Origin: Niabella insulamsoli
GTDB lineage: Bacteria > Bacteroidota > Bacteroidia > Chitinophagales > Chitinophagaceae
Reading direction: 5' to 3'
DNA: 64,000 bases
Assembly (NCBI RefSeq): GCF_039652435.2
Contig: NZ_CP190246.1
Coordinates: forward strand, 1,674,001-1,738,000
Shown: piece after piece, positions 41,409 through 50,285 of the stretch
How the letters are laid out: the number at the start of each line of letters is the position of its first letter
How positions within the stretch are numbered: the first letter of the stretch is position 1
Translations under genes and position numbers: made by a program
The notes under the pieces: generated by a model
The model's input: only the letters and a program-made list of their open reading frames with translations
Databases searched by the model: none
What the model was told of the DNA's origin: nothing

Positions 41409-42794
41409 TCATTTCCCCCAGCCAAACCAGTCATTTCCATTGGCATATAACATCAAACCCAGCAACAGAATCATGCCGACCATTTGCGCATATTCCAAAA
41501 ACTTTTCATTGGGCTTGCGGCCGCTTACCATTTCATAAAGCGTGAACATCACATGCCCGCCATCCAGGGCAGGAATCGGCAGAAGATTCATGAACGCCAG
41601 AATGATGGAAAGAAACGCCGTGATATTCCAAAACGCTTCCCAACTCCAAAACGTAGGAAATATAGATCCCATTGCTTTAAAGCCGCCAACGCCTTTATAA
41701 GCCTCTGTTTTAGGATTTAAAATCAACGCAAACTGATCGATATATGCTTTCAGTTTCTCAACCGATTTTCTAACACCTGCCGGGAACGAGGCAAAGAAAC
41801 TATACTCCCGTTTCTCGATTTTATAGGCGCCAAGCGCTTCATATTCCTCGTCTGTGAGAAAGGGAATGCCGATTCTGCCATCTGCATCAACATTTGCCTT
41901 GATCAGCTGCGCATTGCCATTTCTTAAAACCGAAAGCGTAACAGCCTGGTTTTTCTTGTTTTTTAAAACCGTCGACATTTCGTCGTAAAACTGGATAGGA
42001 GTGGAGTCGATCGCCGTGATAAGGTCCATTTTTCGCAGGCCGGCTTTATACCCGCCCAGTGTATCCATTTTATATGCTTTGTTATACTCGCCCACATAGG
42101 AAGGCACCCTTTCCATAAACATAAAGGCCTTCTTGCGGCGGCTTTCCACGAGTTTTCCAATCAGGTTTACGGGAACCTGTATTGTCATGTGCTGCCCGGC
42201 GCGCTCAATGTCGATGGTTTCGCTGCCGATCAGAATCTTTGCGGCGAGGTCCTCAAAATAAGGAACCGGTTCGCCATTTACCGCCAGAATTTTGTCGCCT
42301 GATCTTAATCCGATCTCGCTCATGAGGCTGTCCGTAACCGCTACGCCATTTTGCAGCGAACTCATAGGCGTTTTCTTTTCGCCCCACACAAAAAGAATCA
42401 TGGCATAAATGATAAACGCCACTAAAATATTCATAATGATGCCGGCCAGCATGATGATCAAACGCTGCCAGGCGGGCTTGCTTCTGAATTCATAAGCTTT
42501 CGGCGGTTGTTTCATTTGCTCTTTGTCCATGCTCTCATCAATCATCCCGCTGATTTTTACGTATCCGCCCAGGGGCAACCAACCAACGCCATATTCGGTA
42601 TCGCCCACTTTCTTTTTAAATAAAGAAAACCAGGGATCAAAAAACAAGTAGAACTTTTCGACGCGGCATCCAAACCATCGTGCGGTAATGTAATGGCCAA
42701 ATTCGTGTAGTAAAACAAGAATCGAAAGGGCCAAAATAAGTTGCGCTGCCTGCACTCCAACTCCCGACCAGTTAATCGCTAAAATATAAAGCAT
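41409..42794 (-). CDS. rseP: RIP metalloprotease RseP (site-2 protease)
   Basis: A 461-residue membrane-embedded zinc protease that performs the second cut in regulated intramembrane proteolysis, typically of anti-sigma factors. HEFGH (His30, Glu31, His34) lies in the first helix. Two PDZ-like regions follow, with the first PDZ core at GLRSGDKILAVNGEPVPYFED. The third metal ligand lies in LLPIPALDGGHVMF near the C-terminus. The length is normal. It is divergent from the DUF3276 gene, and heptamer arrays abut its 3' end. Confidence 0.94.
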   Translation of the reverse strand: MLYILAINWSGVGVQAAQLILALSILVLLHEFGHYITARWFGCRVEKFYLFFDPWFSLFKKKVGDTEYGVGWLPLGGYVKISGMIDESMDKEQMKQPPKAYEFRSKPAWQRLIIMLAGIIMNILVAFIIYAMILFVWGEKKTPMSSLQNGVAVTDSLMSEIGLRSGDKILAVNGEPVPYFEDLAAKILIGSETIDIERAGQHMTIQVPVNLIGKLVESRRKKAFMFMERVPSYVGEYNKAYKMDTLGGYKAGLRKMDLITAIDSTPIQFYDEMSTVLKNKKNQAVTLSVLRNGNAQLIKANVDADGRIGIPFLTDEEYEALGAYKIEKREYSFFASFPAGVRKSVEKLKAYIDQFALILNPKTEAYKGVGGFKAMGSIFPTFWSWEAFWNITAFLSIILAFMNLLPIPALDGGHVMFTLYEMVSGRKPNEKFLEYAQMVGMILLLGLMLYANGNDWFGWGK

Positions 42795-42973
42795 TAGTAC
42801 GTTGTAGAATTTTTAAGTCAGCAAAGATACACTGAATGTTCTTACTGATTTGCTAAAAACATGAAAATATAAGCTTGTATGTGTTTTAAAAATAATATAT
42901 AAGTGCGGCTGATTTTTTTCATTTTTTATTGAATTTTATGTATAAAATAATTTAAGGTATTTGCCAACTATTT

Positions 42974-43003
42974 TTTGTTTTTTCAAAAACATGGTTATAT
43001 TTG
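42974..43003 (+). promoter_or_regulatory. Promoter of the DUF3276 gene
   Basis: TTTG (42974-42977), an 18-bp gap and TATATTTG (42996-43003) match the Bacteroidota consensus without mismatch. It lies in the 247-bp AT-rich divergent spacer, which shows nothing else I can interpret. The leader to the GTG start is about 33 bases. Confidence 0.75.
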
Positions 43004-43041
43004 TTAGCTAAGTAAACTTTATTAAGTAAACAATTACGAAA

Positions 43042-43509
43042 GTGGAGAACGGAAACAACGACAAAAAAATGGAAGCTATTTACAGTAAACGGCTTCGTGC
43101 AGGAAAAAGAAGGACTTATTTTTTTGATGTACGGTCAACCAAAGGCAACGATTACTACCTGACCATTACCGAGAGCCGCAAAAGGTTTGATGACAATGGT
43201 TATGACAGACATAAGGTTTTTCTTTACAAAGAAGATTTCAACAAATTTTTGAAGGCTTTGAACGAAGCAGTTGAGTTTGTGAAAACTGATTTGATGCCTG
43301 ATTTTGATTTTGACGCGTTTAACCACGATGAATACGATGAGGAAAACACGACGATTTCACACGCACCTGCCACGGGTAGCGCTCCTGTAACTCCGCCGCC
43401 GCCCGTTGAAGCGCCTGACAATGATGAAAAAATTGTCGAGAATGTTGCGCCGAAAACGGAAGAGTCCGGGCCTGCTCCCGACGCGCACGAGGAGGTTGAT
43501 AAATGGTAA
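43042..43509 (+). CDS. PUR-alpha-like DUF3276 protein
   Basis: A 155-residue protein with a GTG start at 43042 (an in-frame ATG at 43069 is the alternative). The core EAIYSKRLRAGKRRTYFFDVRSTKGNDYYLTITESRKRF and HKVFLYKEDFNKFLKALNEAV match the small PUR-like nucleic-acid-binding domain of DUF3276, found in Bacteroidota. The C-terminal 60 residues are a Pro/Glu/Ala-rich acidic disordered tail. It probably binds single-stranded DNA or RNA; the physiological target is unknown. Confidence 0.85.
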   Translation: MENGNNDKKMEAIYSKRLRAGKRRTYFFDVRSTKGNDYYLTITESRKRFDDNGYDRHKVFLYKEDFNKFLKALNEAVEFVKTDLMPDFDFDAFNHDEYDEENTTISHAPATGSAPVTPPPPVEAPDNDEKIVENVAPKTEESGPAPDAHEEVDKW

Positions 43510-43528
43510 TGAAATAATGTATTATAAA

Positions 43529-43555
43529 AAAAGCCGCTAAATTTTAGCGGCTTTT
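43529..43555. terminator. Bidirectional terminator, DUF3276 gene and polX
   Basis: AAGCCGCTAA (43531-43540) pairs with TTAGCGGCTT (43544-43553), flanked by A and T runs. It overlaps the last codons of the convergent polX gene (stop at 43537). Confidence 0.82.
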
Positions 43556-45219
43556 GTCTTTTTAAGATATGCTTCAAACTCGGAAAGGGTAAAGCTGCTT
43601 AAATTAAAGTGAGCGGTAAGCCCTCCTTTTTGAGCAGCAAGCACGCCATATTTTATATCCGACAATCCTTCGATGGAGTGGGCATCCGGGTTGATCGATA
43701 GCAACACATTTTTTTGCATAGCGTAATCAATCCACGACCAATCTAAATCTAACCGGTGTGGGTTTGCATTGATTTCAATAACGACATGATTAGCGGCGCA
43801 GGCGTCAATAATTTTCTCATGATTGAGCGGATACCCGTTGCGGCTAAGCAAAAGCCTGCCGGTGGGATGGCCTAAAATCGTGGTAAAAGGATTTCCGATG
43901 GCTTTAAGCAGGCGCTGCATCGCTTTTTCCTCGTTCATATAAAGGTTGCTGTGAACGGAAGCAATCACCAGATCGAAGGATCGAAGTATATCGTCGCTGT
44001 AATCGAGGCTTCCGTCATTTAAAATATCGCTTTCAATACTCTTAAATATTTTGAAGGGCGCTAGCTGCTGATTGAGCTGATCGATGTAAAGATGTTGCTC
44101 GCGAATCCGGTCTTCCGAAAGGCCATTGGCATAGGCGGCCGTTTTCGAGTGATCAGACATAACGAGATATTCAAAATTGTGGCTGATCAGTTCGCGCGCT
44201 AATTCTTCGATCGTATTAACACCGTCCGACCAGTTGCTATGGTTGTGAATAATGCCTTTGATATCCGCAAGCTCGATCATCTTCGGGAGATTGTTGGCGG
44301 CAGCTTGCTGCACCGCTGTTGCTGTTTCGCGGTAATAGGGAGGGATAAAGGCTAGATTCGCTTTTTTAAAAATATCAGTTTCGCTGACGAAGTTTTCCTT
44401 TTCGAGGTTTGTAGGCGCCGCATGCGCCCAAAATGATTCAAGGAATGCATCGCTGGCCGATGTTAAAAATTGGCGGGCATATATGTTGCCCTTTGCTAGC
44501 AACAGTTTAAGCTTTAGCCCGTTGGTTAATTTATAGACGATATAATCATCTGTCTCTTCGAGAAGCTCCGGCGGATAAGCTGTCTGGAACTTAGGCTTGA
44601 TCGCTGCTTTGTCCGCGCTCACCACAAACTCCAGTTCATGAAGTGTGAGCAATTGCCGGCGATAGTCGCCTGTTGGCAACACATTCCCGGCTCCGAACAT
44701 CTGCTCCAAATATTGCTGAACGGTCGGAAAAAGCGGCTCTATTTGAGCATATAAAAAATGACCCGCATGTTGGTTGTAAAATTGGATCGCTTCCAACACG
44801 TTGGCCTGCGTTTTAGCGCCAAATCCTTTATACCTCGTCAGCCGGTTTTCGTTGCAGGCGTATTCCAGTTCTCCAATAGACTGGATCCCCATTTCCTGCC
44901 ACACGGTGTGAATTTTTTTCGGTCCGAGCCCTTTGATGCGCAGCATTTCGCGAACGCCGGCCGGCGTATTGTCTAACAATTGCTGTAACGCAGCCATTGA
45001 CCCGGTGTCGAGCAGCTCGGCTATTTTGGCAGCAACGGCGGGGCCAAGGCCTTTGATGGAAGCGATGGAAGCCCGCTCTGTGTCGGCCAGCGGCTGTTCG
45101 AGCTTTTCAATATGGAAAGCGGCAATAGAATAGGTTTTTGATTTGAAACTGTTTTCGCCATGGATATCCATTAACCTGGACAACAGCGCAAAATGCTCAG
45201 CGATTTCTGCATTATTCAT
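43537..45219 (-). CDS. PolX-like protein with HhH and PHP domains and a degenerate polymerase domain
   Basis: A 560-residue protein with the domain order of bacterial PolX. Helix-hairpin-helix repeats (IKGLGPAVAAKI, IKGLGPKKIHTV) occupy residues 1 to about 140, then the polymerase palm, then a PHP phosphoesterase from about 318. In the palm the expected GDxD motif reads LHELEFVV (Glu195 and Glu197), and the third catalytic Asp position falls in LKLKLLLA, with Lys. DNA synthesis is therefore doubtful. PHP metal ligands look intact: IIHNHSNWSDG, VMSDHSK, SVHSNL, NANPHRLD and NPDAHS. It probably works as a nuclease or phosphoesterase in repair. Confidence 0.88.
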   Translation of the reverse strand: MNNAEIAEHFALLSRLMDIHGENSFKSKTYSIAAFHIEKLEQPLADTERASIASIKGLGPAVAAKIAELLDTGSMAALQQLLDNTPAGVREMLRIKGLGPKKIHTVWQEMGIQSIGELEYACNENRLTRYKGFGAKTQANVLEAIQFYNQHAGHFLYAQIEPLFPTVQQYLEQMFGAGNVLPTGDYRRQLLTLHELEFVVSADKAAIKPKFQTAYPPELLEETDDYIVYKLTNGLKLKLLLAKGNIYARQFLTSASDAFLESFWAHAAPTNLEKENFVSETDIFKKANLAFIPPYYRETATAVQQAAANNLPKMIELADIKGIIHNHSNWSDGVNTIEELARELISHNFEYLVMSDHSKTAAYANGLSEDRIREQHLYIDQLNQQLAPFKIFKSIESDILNDGSLDYSDDILRSFDLVIASVHSNLYMNEEKAMQRLLKAIGNPFTTILGHPTGRLLLSRNGYPLNHEKIIDACAANHVVIEINANPHRLDLDWSWIDYAMQKNVLLSINPDAHSIEGLSDIKYGVLAAQKGGLTAHFNLSSFTLSEFEAYLKKTKAAKI

Positions 45220-45271
45220 ATTGCAAAATAAGCAATTACGCTACGGAATGCTCTCATTAGGGTGCAAAAAA

Positions 45272-45291
45272 AAACCCCCGTGAGGAGGTTT
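45272..45291 (-). terminator. Terminator of the Lys/Ala repeat gene
   Basis: Read on the minus strand, AAACCTCC-tcac-GGGGGTTT forms an 8-position stem with one mismatch, followed by a long T run. It lies 23 bp after the stop codon. Confidence 0.75.
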
Positions 45292-45313
45292 ATAATTTTT
45301 TATAAGCGATTGC

Positions 45314-45586
45314 TTATTTTTTCTTTTTTGCTGCTGCCTTTTTAGGAGCTGCTTTTTTAGCTGCTGCTTTTTTGGGAGCTGCTTTTTTAGCTGCTGCTTT
45401 TTTAGGAGCTGCTTTTTTAGCTGCTACTTTTTTAGGAGCTGCCTTTTTTGCTGCCGCCTTTTTAGGAGCTGCTTTTTTAGCTGCCGCTTTTTTAGGAGCT
45501 GCTTTTTTAGGAGCTGCTTTTTTAGGAGCCGCTTTTTTAGCTGCTGCTTTTTTAGGAGCCGCTTTTTTAGCTGCTGCTTTTGCCAT
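45314..45586 (-). CDS. Histone H1-like Lys/Ala/Pro repeat protein
   Basis: A 90-residue protein built entirely of KKAAPKKAAA-type repeats, strongly basic and low in complexity, resembling bacterial histone H1/Hc1-like C-terminal domains. Such proteins bind and compact DNA nonspecifically. The sequence has no globular part, no hydrophobic residues beyond Ala/Val and no signal peptide. The coding DNA is itself a repeat of about 24-45 bp units, so length variation between strains is expected. A near-consensus promoter and a terminator frame it as its own transcription unit. Confidence 0.8.
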   Translation of the reverse strand: MAKAAAKKAAPKKAAAKKAAPKKAAPKKAAPKKAAAKKAAPKKAAAKKAAPKKVAAKKAAPKKAAAKKAAPKKAAAKKAAPKKAAAKKKK

Positions 45587-45628
45587 TTGAATTTGAATTT
45601 AATTGATTAGTAAATGGGTTGTCGAAAG

Positions 45629-45659
45629 TAAAATTAGACAAAAAAAAGCTTCCTGCAAA
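45629..45659 (-). promoter_or_regulatory. Promoter of the Lys/Ala repeat gene
   Basis: On the minus strand TTTG (45659-45656), a 19-bp gap and TAATTTTA (45636-45629) differ from TTTG-N17-23-TAnnTTTG in the last base only. The leader is about 40 bases. Confidence 0.65.
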
Positions 45660-45725
45660 TTTTTTTTCCACAAGTTGTCAAGGCATAGCAGGCGTTTATT
45701 AACAATCTAAGTATTGGGCAATAAA

Positions 45726-45750
45726 AAAAGGATAGCAGGCGCTATCCTTT
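45726..45750 (-). terminator. Terminator of rplU-rpmA
   Basis: AAAGGATAGC and GCTATCCTTT form a 10-bp perfect stem with a short loop. A T run follows on the minus strand after rpmA. Confidence 0.85.
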
Positions 45751-45773
45751 CAAGTATCAATAAAATATATTCC

Positions 45774-46037
45774 TTAAGCCTGAACAGCCTCCGAAACAGA
45801 AACTACGGTTCTGTCTTTTCTACCTTTTTTGAATTCAACGATACCGTCAGCTAATGCAAACAAGGTAAAATCTTTACCTACGCCAACGTTGGATCCCGGA
45901 TGATAAACCGTTCCGCGTTGACGAACAATAACGTTTCCTGCGATAGCAGGCTGACCACCGAATATTTTAACACCTAATCTTTTGCTTTCCGAGTCGCGGC
46001 CGTTTTTTACACTACCTTCGCCTTTCTTATGTGCCAT
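45774..46037 (-). CDS. rpmA: 50S ribosomal protein L27
   Basis: An 87-residue ribosomal protein near the peptidyl-transferase centre. The N-terminus MAHKKGEGSVKNGRDSESKR, then GVKIFGGQPAIAGNVIVRQRGT and HPGSNVGVGKDFTLFAL, are textbook L27. There is no N-terminal cleavable extension like that in Firmicutes. It follows rplU by 48 bp in the usual L21-L27 operon. Confidence 0.98.
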   Translation of the reverse strand: MAHKKGEGSVKNGRDSESKRLGVKIFGGQPAIAGNVIVRQRGTVYHPGSNVGVGKDFTLFALADGIVEFKKGRKDRTVVSVSEAVQA

Positions 46038-46085
46038 GATTAATTATTTTGAAGTTGATATTGATAAAAGTTATTAAAGAAATAA

Positions 46086-46385
46086 TTAAGCGATACCGGT
46101 AACTTTAATTTTTGTGTACGCAGTACGGTGGCCTTTCTTTTTATGAAATCCTTTTCTTCTTTTTGTTTTATATGCAATAACAGTATCGCCTTTAATGTGA
46201 TCCACGATTTCAGCGCTCACTGTTGCTTTATTATCTGCCCCAACCGACAGTTTGCCATCGGCATGTACAAATAAAACATCCAGGTTGATGGAATCTCCCG
46301 CTTTCCCTTCTAAATGGGGAACGAATAATGTCTGATCCTTTTCTACCTTATATTGTTGGCCTGCTACTTTAATTACTGCTATCAT
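46086..46385 (-). CDS. rplU: 50S ribosomal protein L21
   Basis: A 99-residue ribosomal protein that binds 23S rRNA. I set the start at ATG 46385 because L21 begins MIAVIKVAGQQYKVEKDQ. An upstream in-frame ATG (46406) lies inside the -7 promoter box and cannot be the start. The C-terminal KRRKGFHKKKGHRTAYTKIKV is the conserved RNA-binding part. First gene of the L21-L27 operon. Confidence 0.97.
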   Translation of the reverse strand: MIAVIKVAGQQYKVEKDQTLFVPHLEGKAGDSINLDVLFVHADGKLSVGADNKATVSAEIVDHIKGDTVIAYKTKRRKGFHKKKGHRTAYTKIKVTGIA

Positions 46386-46403
46386 CTTATTAAAATTAGG
46401 CGG

Positions 46404-46435
46404 CAAAGGTAATTAGAAATTCTGAAAAATTCAAC
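46404..46435 (-). promoter_or_regulatory. Promoter of rplU-rpmA
   Basis: On the minus strand GTTG (46435-46432), a 20-bp gap and TACCTTTG (46411-46404) give one mismatch in the -33 box. The leader would be about 15 bases, supporting the ATG at 46385. Confidence 0.65.
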
Positions 46436-46495
46436 AATAATTTATTTTTTACACAAATCCTTTTTTGTCAGGTAGGCGTAGCGGCTATTTTTGCC

Positions 46496-46503
46496 TAAAT
46501 TTG
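46496..46503 (+). promoter_or_regulatory. -7 promoter element of the GH3-like gene
   Basis: TAAATTTG matches TAnnTTTG, 36 bp upstream of the preferred ATG (46540). It supports that start over a TTG at 46465. No good -33 box was seen. Confidence 0.45.
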
Positions 46504-46539
46504 AGTGCGACGCAGTTCTGTATAAATTTGTATAAGTTA

Positions 46540-48048
46540 ATGAAAATCAAATCTTTTTTAGCAAAGCCCTTTGCCTCTATTGTTCACAAAAACATAAAGA
46601 AAGGAATGTTTACTGCGGTCGCAGATCAACAAACCATCTTCAAAAACCTGCTTAAGGTTGGCAAAAATACACAGTTTGGAAAAGATCACAAGTTCGACGA
46701 TATAACTGCTTATAGCGAATTTGTCAACGCGGTTCCCGTCCGTGATTATGAAGCGCTGGCTGCTTACATTCAACTCATCAAAGAAGGAAAGCATAATGTA
46801 CTTTGGAAGGGCGTTCCCATTTATTTTGCGAAAACATCGGGTACCACCAGCGGAACGAAATATATACCGATTACGAAAGATTCGATAGGCAATCACATTA
46901 ACTCAGCCCGCAATGCGCTGCTTTGTTATATGGCCGAAACGGGCAACACGCAGTTCGCGGATGGTAAGTTAATTTTCCTCAGCGGCTCTCCCGTTTTGGA
47001 AAGGGTGGGAGGCATACCTACCGGCCGGTTGAGCGGCATTGTGAACCATCATATTCCTAAATATTTAAGAAAAAACCAGCTGCCCGACTATGAAACCAAT
47101 TGCATAGAAGATTGGGAAACCAAATTGAACCAAATCGTGAATGAAACGATCGACCAGAATATGACCCTCATTAGTGGCATTCCGCCATGGATGCAGATGT
47201 ATTTTGATGAGCTGATCAAAAGGACCGGCAAACCTGTCGGTGAAATTTTCCCCAATTTCTCAGTGATGGTGTATGGCGGTGTAAATTTCGAGCCCTACAA
47301 AGCCAAGTTATATCAAAGCATTGGAAGAAAAGTGGATGGCATCGAAACCTTTCCCGCGTCAGAAGGATTTTTTGCTTTTCAGGATAGCCAAACCGAACCG
47401 GGCCTGCTTTTGAACACCGACAGCGGCATCTTTTTCGAGTTTATACCCGAAGAGGAGATCGGCAGCGAAAACCCCAAACGTTTGTCGTTGGGCGATGTAA
47501 AGACCGGGGTGAATTATGCTTTAATTATCAATAGCAATGCGGGCTTATGGGGCTATGATATTGGTGACATGGTAAAATTTGTGTCTACCGATCCATACCG
47601 GCTGGTGGTAACGGGCCGTACCAAACACTATATTTCCGCCTTCGGAGAACATGTGATCGGCGAAGAAGTGGAGTATAGCCTGATGAAAGCTGCGCGCGAA
47701 GAAAGTGTTCATATCACGGAGTTTACAGTGGCTCCTTATGTGAACGAGGGCGAGGGCAAAAGTTATCACGAATGGTTTATTGAGTTTGATAATATGCCTG
47801 ATAATATGGAACGGTTTTCTCAAAAGGTGGACGTATATTTACGTGAGAAGAATGTTTATTACGACGATTTGATCGCAGGAAATATTCTGCAAACGCTGAA
47901 GATTACGCCAGTGAAGAAAAATGGTTTTATTGAATACATGAAATCAGTAGGAAAGCTGGGAGGGCAAAACAAAGTGCCCCGCCTGAGCAACGATCGCAAG
48001 ATTGCAGAAAACCTGAGCCGCTGGGCACAACCGGCATTAAATAATTAA
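46540..48048 (+). CDS. GH3-like acyl-adenylate/amide synthetase
   Basis: A 502-residue member of the ANL adenylating superfamily in the GH3 branch (named from plant auxin-conjugating enzymes). The phosphate-binding loop is FAKTSGTTSGTKYIPIT (about residues 92-108). ETFPASEGFFAF carries the acyl-substrate/ATP contact, and YDIGDMVKF includes the ribose-binding Asp. The C-terminal cap ends near LGGQNKVPRLSNDRKIA. Bacterial homologues are presumed to conjugate a carboxylic acid to an amino acid; the substrate here is unknown. The ATG at 46540 is chosen because it follows the promoter element. Confidence 0.85.
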   Translation: MKIKSFLAKPFASIVHKNIKKGMFTAVADQQTIFKNLLKVGKNTQFGKDHKFDDITAYSEFVNAVPVRDYEALAAYIQLIKEGKHNVLWKGVPIYFAKTSGTTSGTKYIPITKDSIGNHINSARNALLCYMAETGNTQFADGKLIFLSGSPVLERVGGIPTGRLSGIVNHHIPKYLRKNQLPDYETNCIEDWETKLNQIVNETIDQNMTLISGIPPWMQMYFDELIKRTGKPVGEIFPNFSVMVYGGVNFEPYKAKLYQSIGRKVDGIETFPASEGFFAFQDSQTEPGLLLNTDSGIFFEFIPEEEIGSENPKRLSLGDVKTGVNYALIINSNAGLWGYDIGDMVKFVSTDPYRLVVTGRTKHYISAFGEHVIGEEVEYSLMKAAREESVHITEFTVAPYVNEGEGKSYHEWFIEFDNMPDNMERFSQKVDVYLREKNVYYDDLIAGNILQTLKITPVKKNGFIEYMKSVGKLGGQNKVPRLSNDRKIAENLSRWAQPALNN

Positions 48049-48103
48049 GCCTTTGGCATTCTTTCTGTAAATATATCACCACCATTTTGTTAGTTTTGAA
48101 ATT

Positions 48104-49258
48104 ATGATTAAACGGATCGGCATTTTTGGTTCAACCGGATCAATAGGTAAACAGGCGCTGGAAGTGATTAGAGACAATCCCGATAAATTTTCTGTGGAAA
48201 TTTTAACGGCCAATAATAATTATGAAATGTTGGTGGAGCAGGCTTTGGAATATGACCCCAACATTGTCGTAATTGGAGAGAAAAAACTGTATGAAAAGGT
48301 AAAAGGAGAGCTATCGGGTACCGACATCAAAGTGTTTGCTGGCGAAGAAGCGATCGAAGAGGTAGCCGCCATGGATTGCTACGACATGATGCTCGCTGCC
48401 ATCGTGGGTTTTGCAGGACTCAAACCCACCCTGCGCGCTATCGAAAATAAAAAAGCCATCGCGCTTGCCAATAAAGAAACCCTGGTGGTTGCGGGCGATA
48501 TTGTAATGGATCTGGCGGTTGAAAACCAGGTGCCGATTATTCCCGTCGATTCGGAACATTCGGCCATTTTTCAGTGCCTGGTTGGAGAGGCACGCAATAA
48601 AATTGAAAAAATTTATCTTACTGCGTCCGGCGGCCCATTTCTGGGAAGAAAGCCAAACTTTCTCGTCAACGTGAAGCGCGAGCATGCGCTGCAACATCCC
48701 AACTGGCAAATGGGTGCGAAGATTTCTATTGATTCAGCAACGCTAATGAATAAAGGCCTGGAGATGATCGAGGCCAAATGGCTTTTCAATCTTGAACCCG
48801 ATCAAATTGAAGTGTTGGTGCATCCGCAAAGCGCCATTCACAGCCTTGTTCAGTTTGAGGATGGCAGCTTGAAAGCCCAATTGGGCGTGCCTGATATGCG
48901 TTTACCGATACAGTATGCCATGGCTTTTCCTTACCGCCTGCCCAACGATTACACCAGGTTTAGCTTCAAGAAGTTTAGCTCTTTTACTTTTGAAGAACCC
49001 GATTTGCGTACTTTCAGAAATTTGGCTTTATCGATTGAGGCGCTGCAAAAAGGAGGTAATTTGCCCTGCATTATGAACGCTGCTAATGAAATCGCCGTGT
49101 ATGCGTTTTTGAGAAACCGGATTGGCTTTTTGGAAATGACCGATGTGATTGAATCCGTCATGCAGAAAGTGCCATTTATGGAGAAACCTTCTTTTGAAGA
49201 TTATCTCAACAGCGATGCCGAAGCCAGAAGCCTCGCCGCTGATATTATCCAGCTTTAA
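48104..49258 (+). CDS. dxr: 1-deoxy-D-xylulose 5-phosphate reductoisomerase
   Basis: A 384-residue NADPH enzyme that makes 2-C-methyl-D-erythritol 4-phosphate, the committed step of the MEP isoprenoid pathway. The N-terminal dinucleotide loop is FGSTGSIGKQALEVI (residues 8-22). Metal-binding residues lie in PVDSEHSAIFQ (Asp, Glu), with SASGGPF-type sequence at TASGGPFLGRK and KISIDSATLMNKGLEMIEA. The length and C-terminal helical domain are standard. Confidence 0.96.
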   Translation: MIKRIGIFGSTGSIGKQALEVIRDNPDKFSVEILTANNNYEMLVEQALEYDPNIVVIGEKKLYEKVKGELSGTDIKVFAGEEAIEEVAAMDCYDMMLAAIVGFAGLKPTLRAIENKKAIALANKETLVVAGDIVMDLAVENQVPIIPVDSEHSAIFQCLVGEARNKIEKIYLTASGGPFLGRKPNFLVNVKREHALQHPNWQMGAKISIDSATLMNKGLEMIEAKWLFNLEPDQIEVLVHPQSAIHSLVQFEDGSLKAQLGVPDMRLPIQYAMAFPYRLPNDYTRFSFKKFSSFTFEEPDLRTFRNLALSIEALQKGGNLPCIMNAANEIAVYAFLRNRIGFLEMTDVIESVMQKVPFMEKPSFEDYLNSDAEARSLAADIIQL

Positions 49259-49319
49259 TACCTTTTTCATGCACGTAATTGTTGCCGCTCTGGCACCATT
49301 ATTTTAAAATTAACTCCAG

Positions 49320-50138
49320 ATGAAAAAAAGAATGCTCGGGCTTTTTTTATGCTTACCTTTTTTTGCTGCAAAGGCGTGGGCCGCCAAAGTAGATACGGTG
49401 TTGACACATAGCGCCATCATGAAAAAAGATATAAAGGCGGTGGTTATTACCCCTGACGACTATAACAAATCAGAAAAATATCCGGTTGTTTATTTGCTGC
49501 ATGGTTACAGCGGCAATTACGCCAATTGGGCCAAAGCCGCTGACGTACTCAAATCAGCCGATCTTTATCAGCAAATTGTGGTATGCGCCGATGGAGGTTT
49601 CAGCAGTTGGTATTGGGATAGCCCGGTCGACGCTTCCATGAAATACGAAACCTATGTGTCAAAAGAATTAGTGGATTGGATCGATAGCCGCTATGCGACC
49701 ATTTCAAATTCGAAAGGCAGGGCCATTGCCGGGCTGAGCATGGGCGGCCATGGTGCCTTGTATCTGGCTATCAAACACCCGAACGTTTTTGGGGCTTGTG
49801 GCAGCCTGAGCGGCGGGGTCGATATCAGGCCTTTTCCTGATAATTGGGATATGTCGAAACGCCTCGGAAAATTTTCTGCGTTTCCCGATCGGTGGAATGA
49901 ATATACCGTTATCAATCTTTTGCATCTTATTGAACCCAATTCCCTCAAGATCATCATCGACTGTGGCACGGAGGATTTTTTTTATAAAGTGAATGAAGCA
50001 TTGCACGAAAAATTATTATATTTAAATATTCCGCACGACTATATCACACGCCCCGGGCGCCACAACTGGCCCTATTGGGAAAAGGCAATCGGCTATCAAC
50101 TTTTATTTTTCCATCAATTTTTTACTCAGCCCTCTTGA
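49320..50138 (+). CDS. Secreted esterase (esterase D / feruloyl esterase-like)
   Basis: A 272-residue exported alpha/beta-hydrolase. A signal peptide of about 21 residues ends AWA. The oxyanion region YLLHGYSGNYANW, nucleophile elbow GLSMGGHGALYLA (Ser about residue 141), acid IIDCGTEDFF and C-terminal His in PGRHNWPYWEKA give a complete catalytic set. The family includes S-formylglutathione hydrolase and secreted feruloyl or acetyl esterases. The signal peptide favours an extracytoplasmic carbohydrate esterase. Confidence 0.87.
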   Translation: MKKRMLGLFLCLPFFAAKAWAAKVDTVLTHSAIMKKDIKAVVITPDDYNKSEKYPVVYLLHGYSGNYANWAKAADVLKSADLYQQIVVCADGGFSSWYWDSPVDASMKYETYVSKELVDWIDSRYATISNSKGRAIAGLSMGGHGALYLAIKHPNVFGACGSLSGGVDIRPFPDNWDMSKRLGKFSAFPDRWNEYTVINLLHLIEPNSLKIIIDCGTEDFFYKVNEALHEKLLYLNIPHDYITRPGRHNWPYWEKAIGYQLLFFHQFFTQPS

Positions 50139-50285
50139 GTTTTTTTGGTTTGTTGCGATTCTTTTGCCTGATACTAAATTTGCTGCACAGTATTTGATGC
50201 GTCAAGTATGCATTAAATAATCAGATAACTATTAAACGTTTACAAGTTATCTTAGATCAAAATATATATACTAAATATTCTGCTG

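Noticed and set aside
45372..45590. Plus-strand ORF rich in GAAFLAAAFL opposite the Lys/Ala repeat gene
   Set aside because: It is the antisense reading of the repeat; the minus-strand frame has the promoter, the terminator and a plausible DNA-binding composition.
46465..46539. N-terminal extension of the GH3-like protein from a TTG at 46465
   Set aside because: It precedes the -7 promoter element and adds a Cys/Arg-rich stretch not expected in the family; ATG 46540 is preferred.
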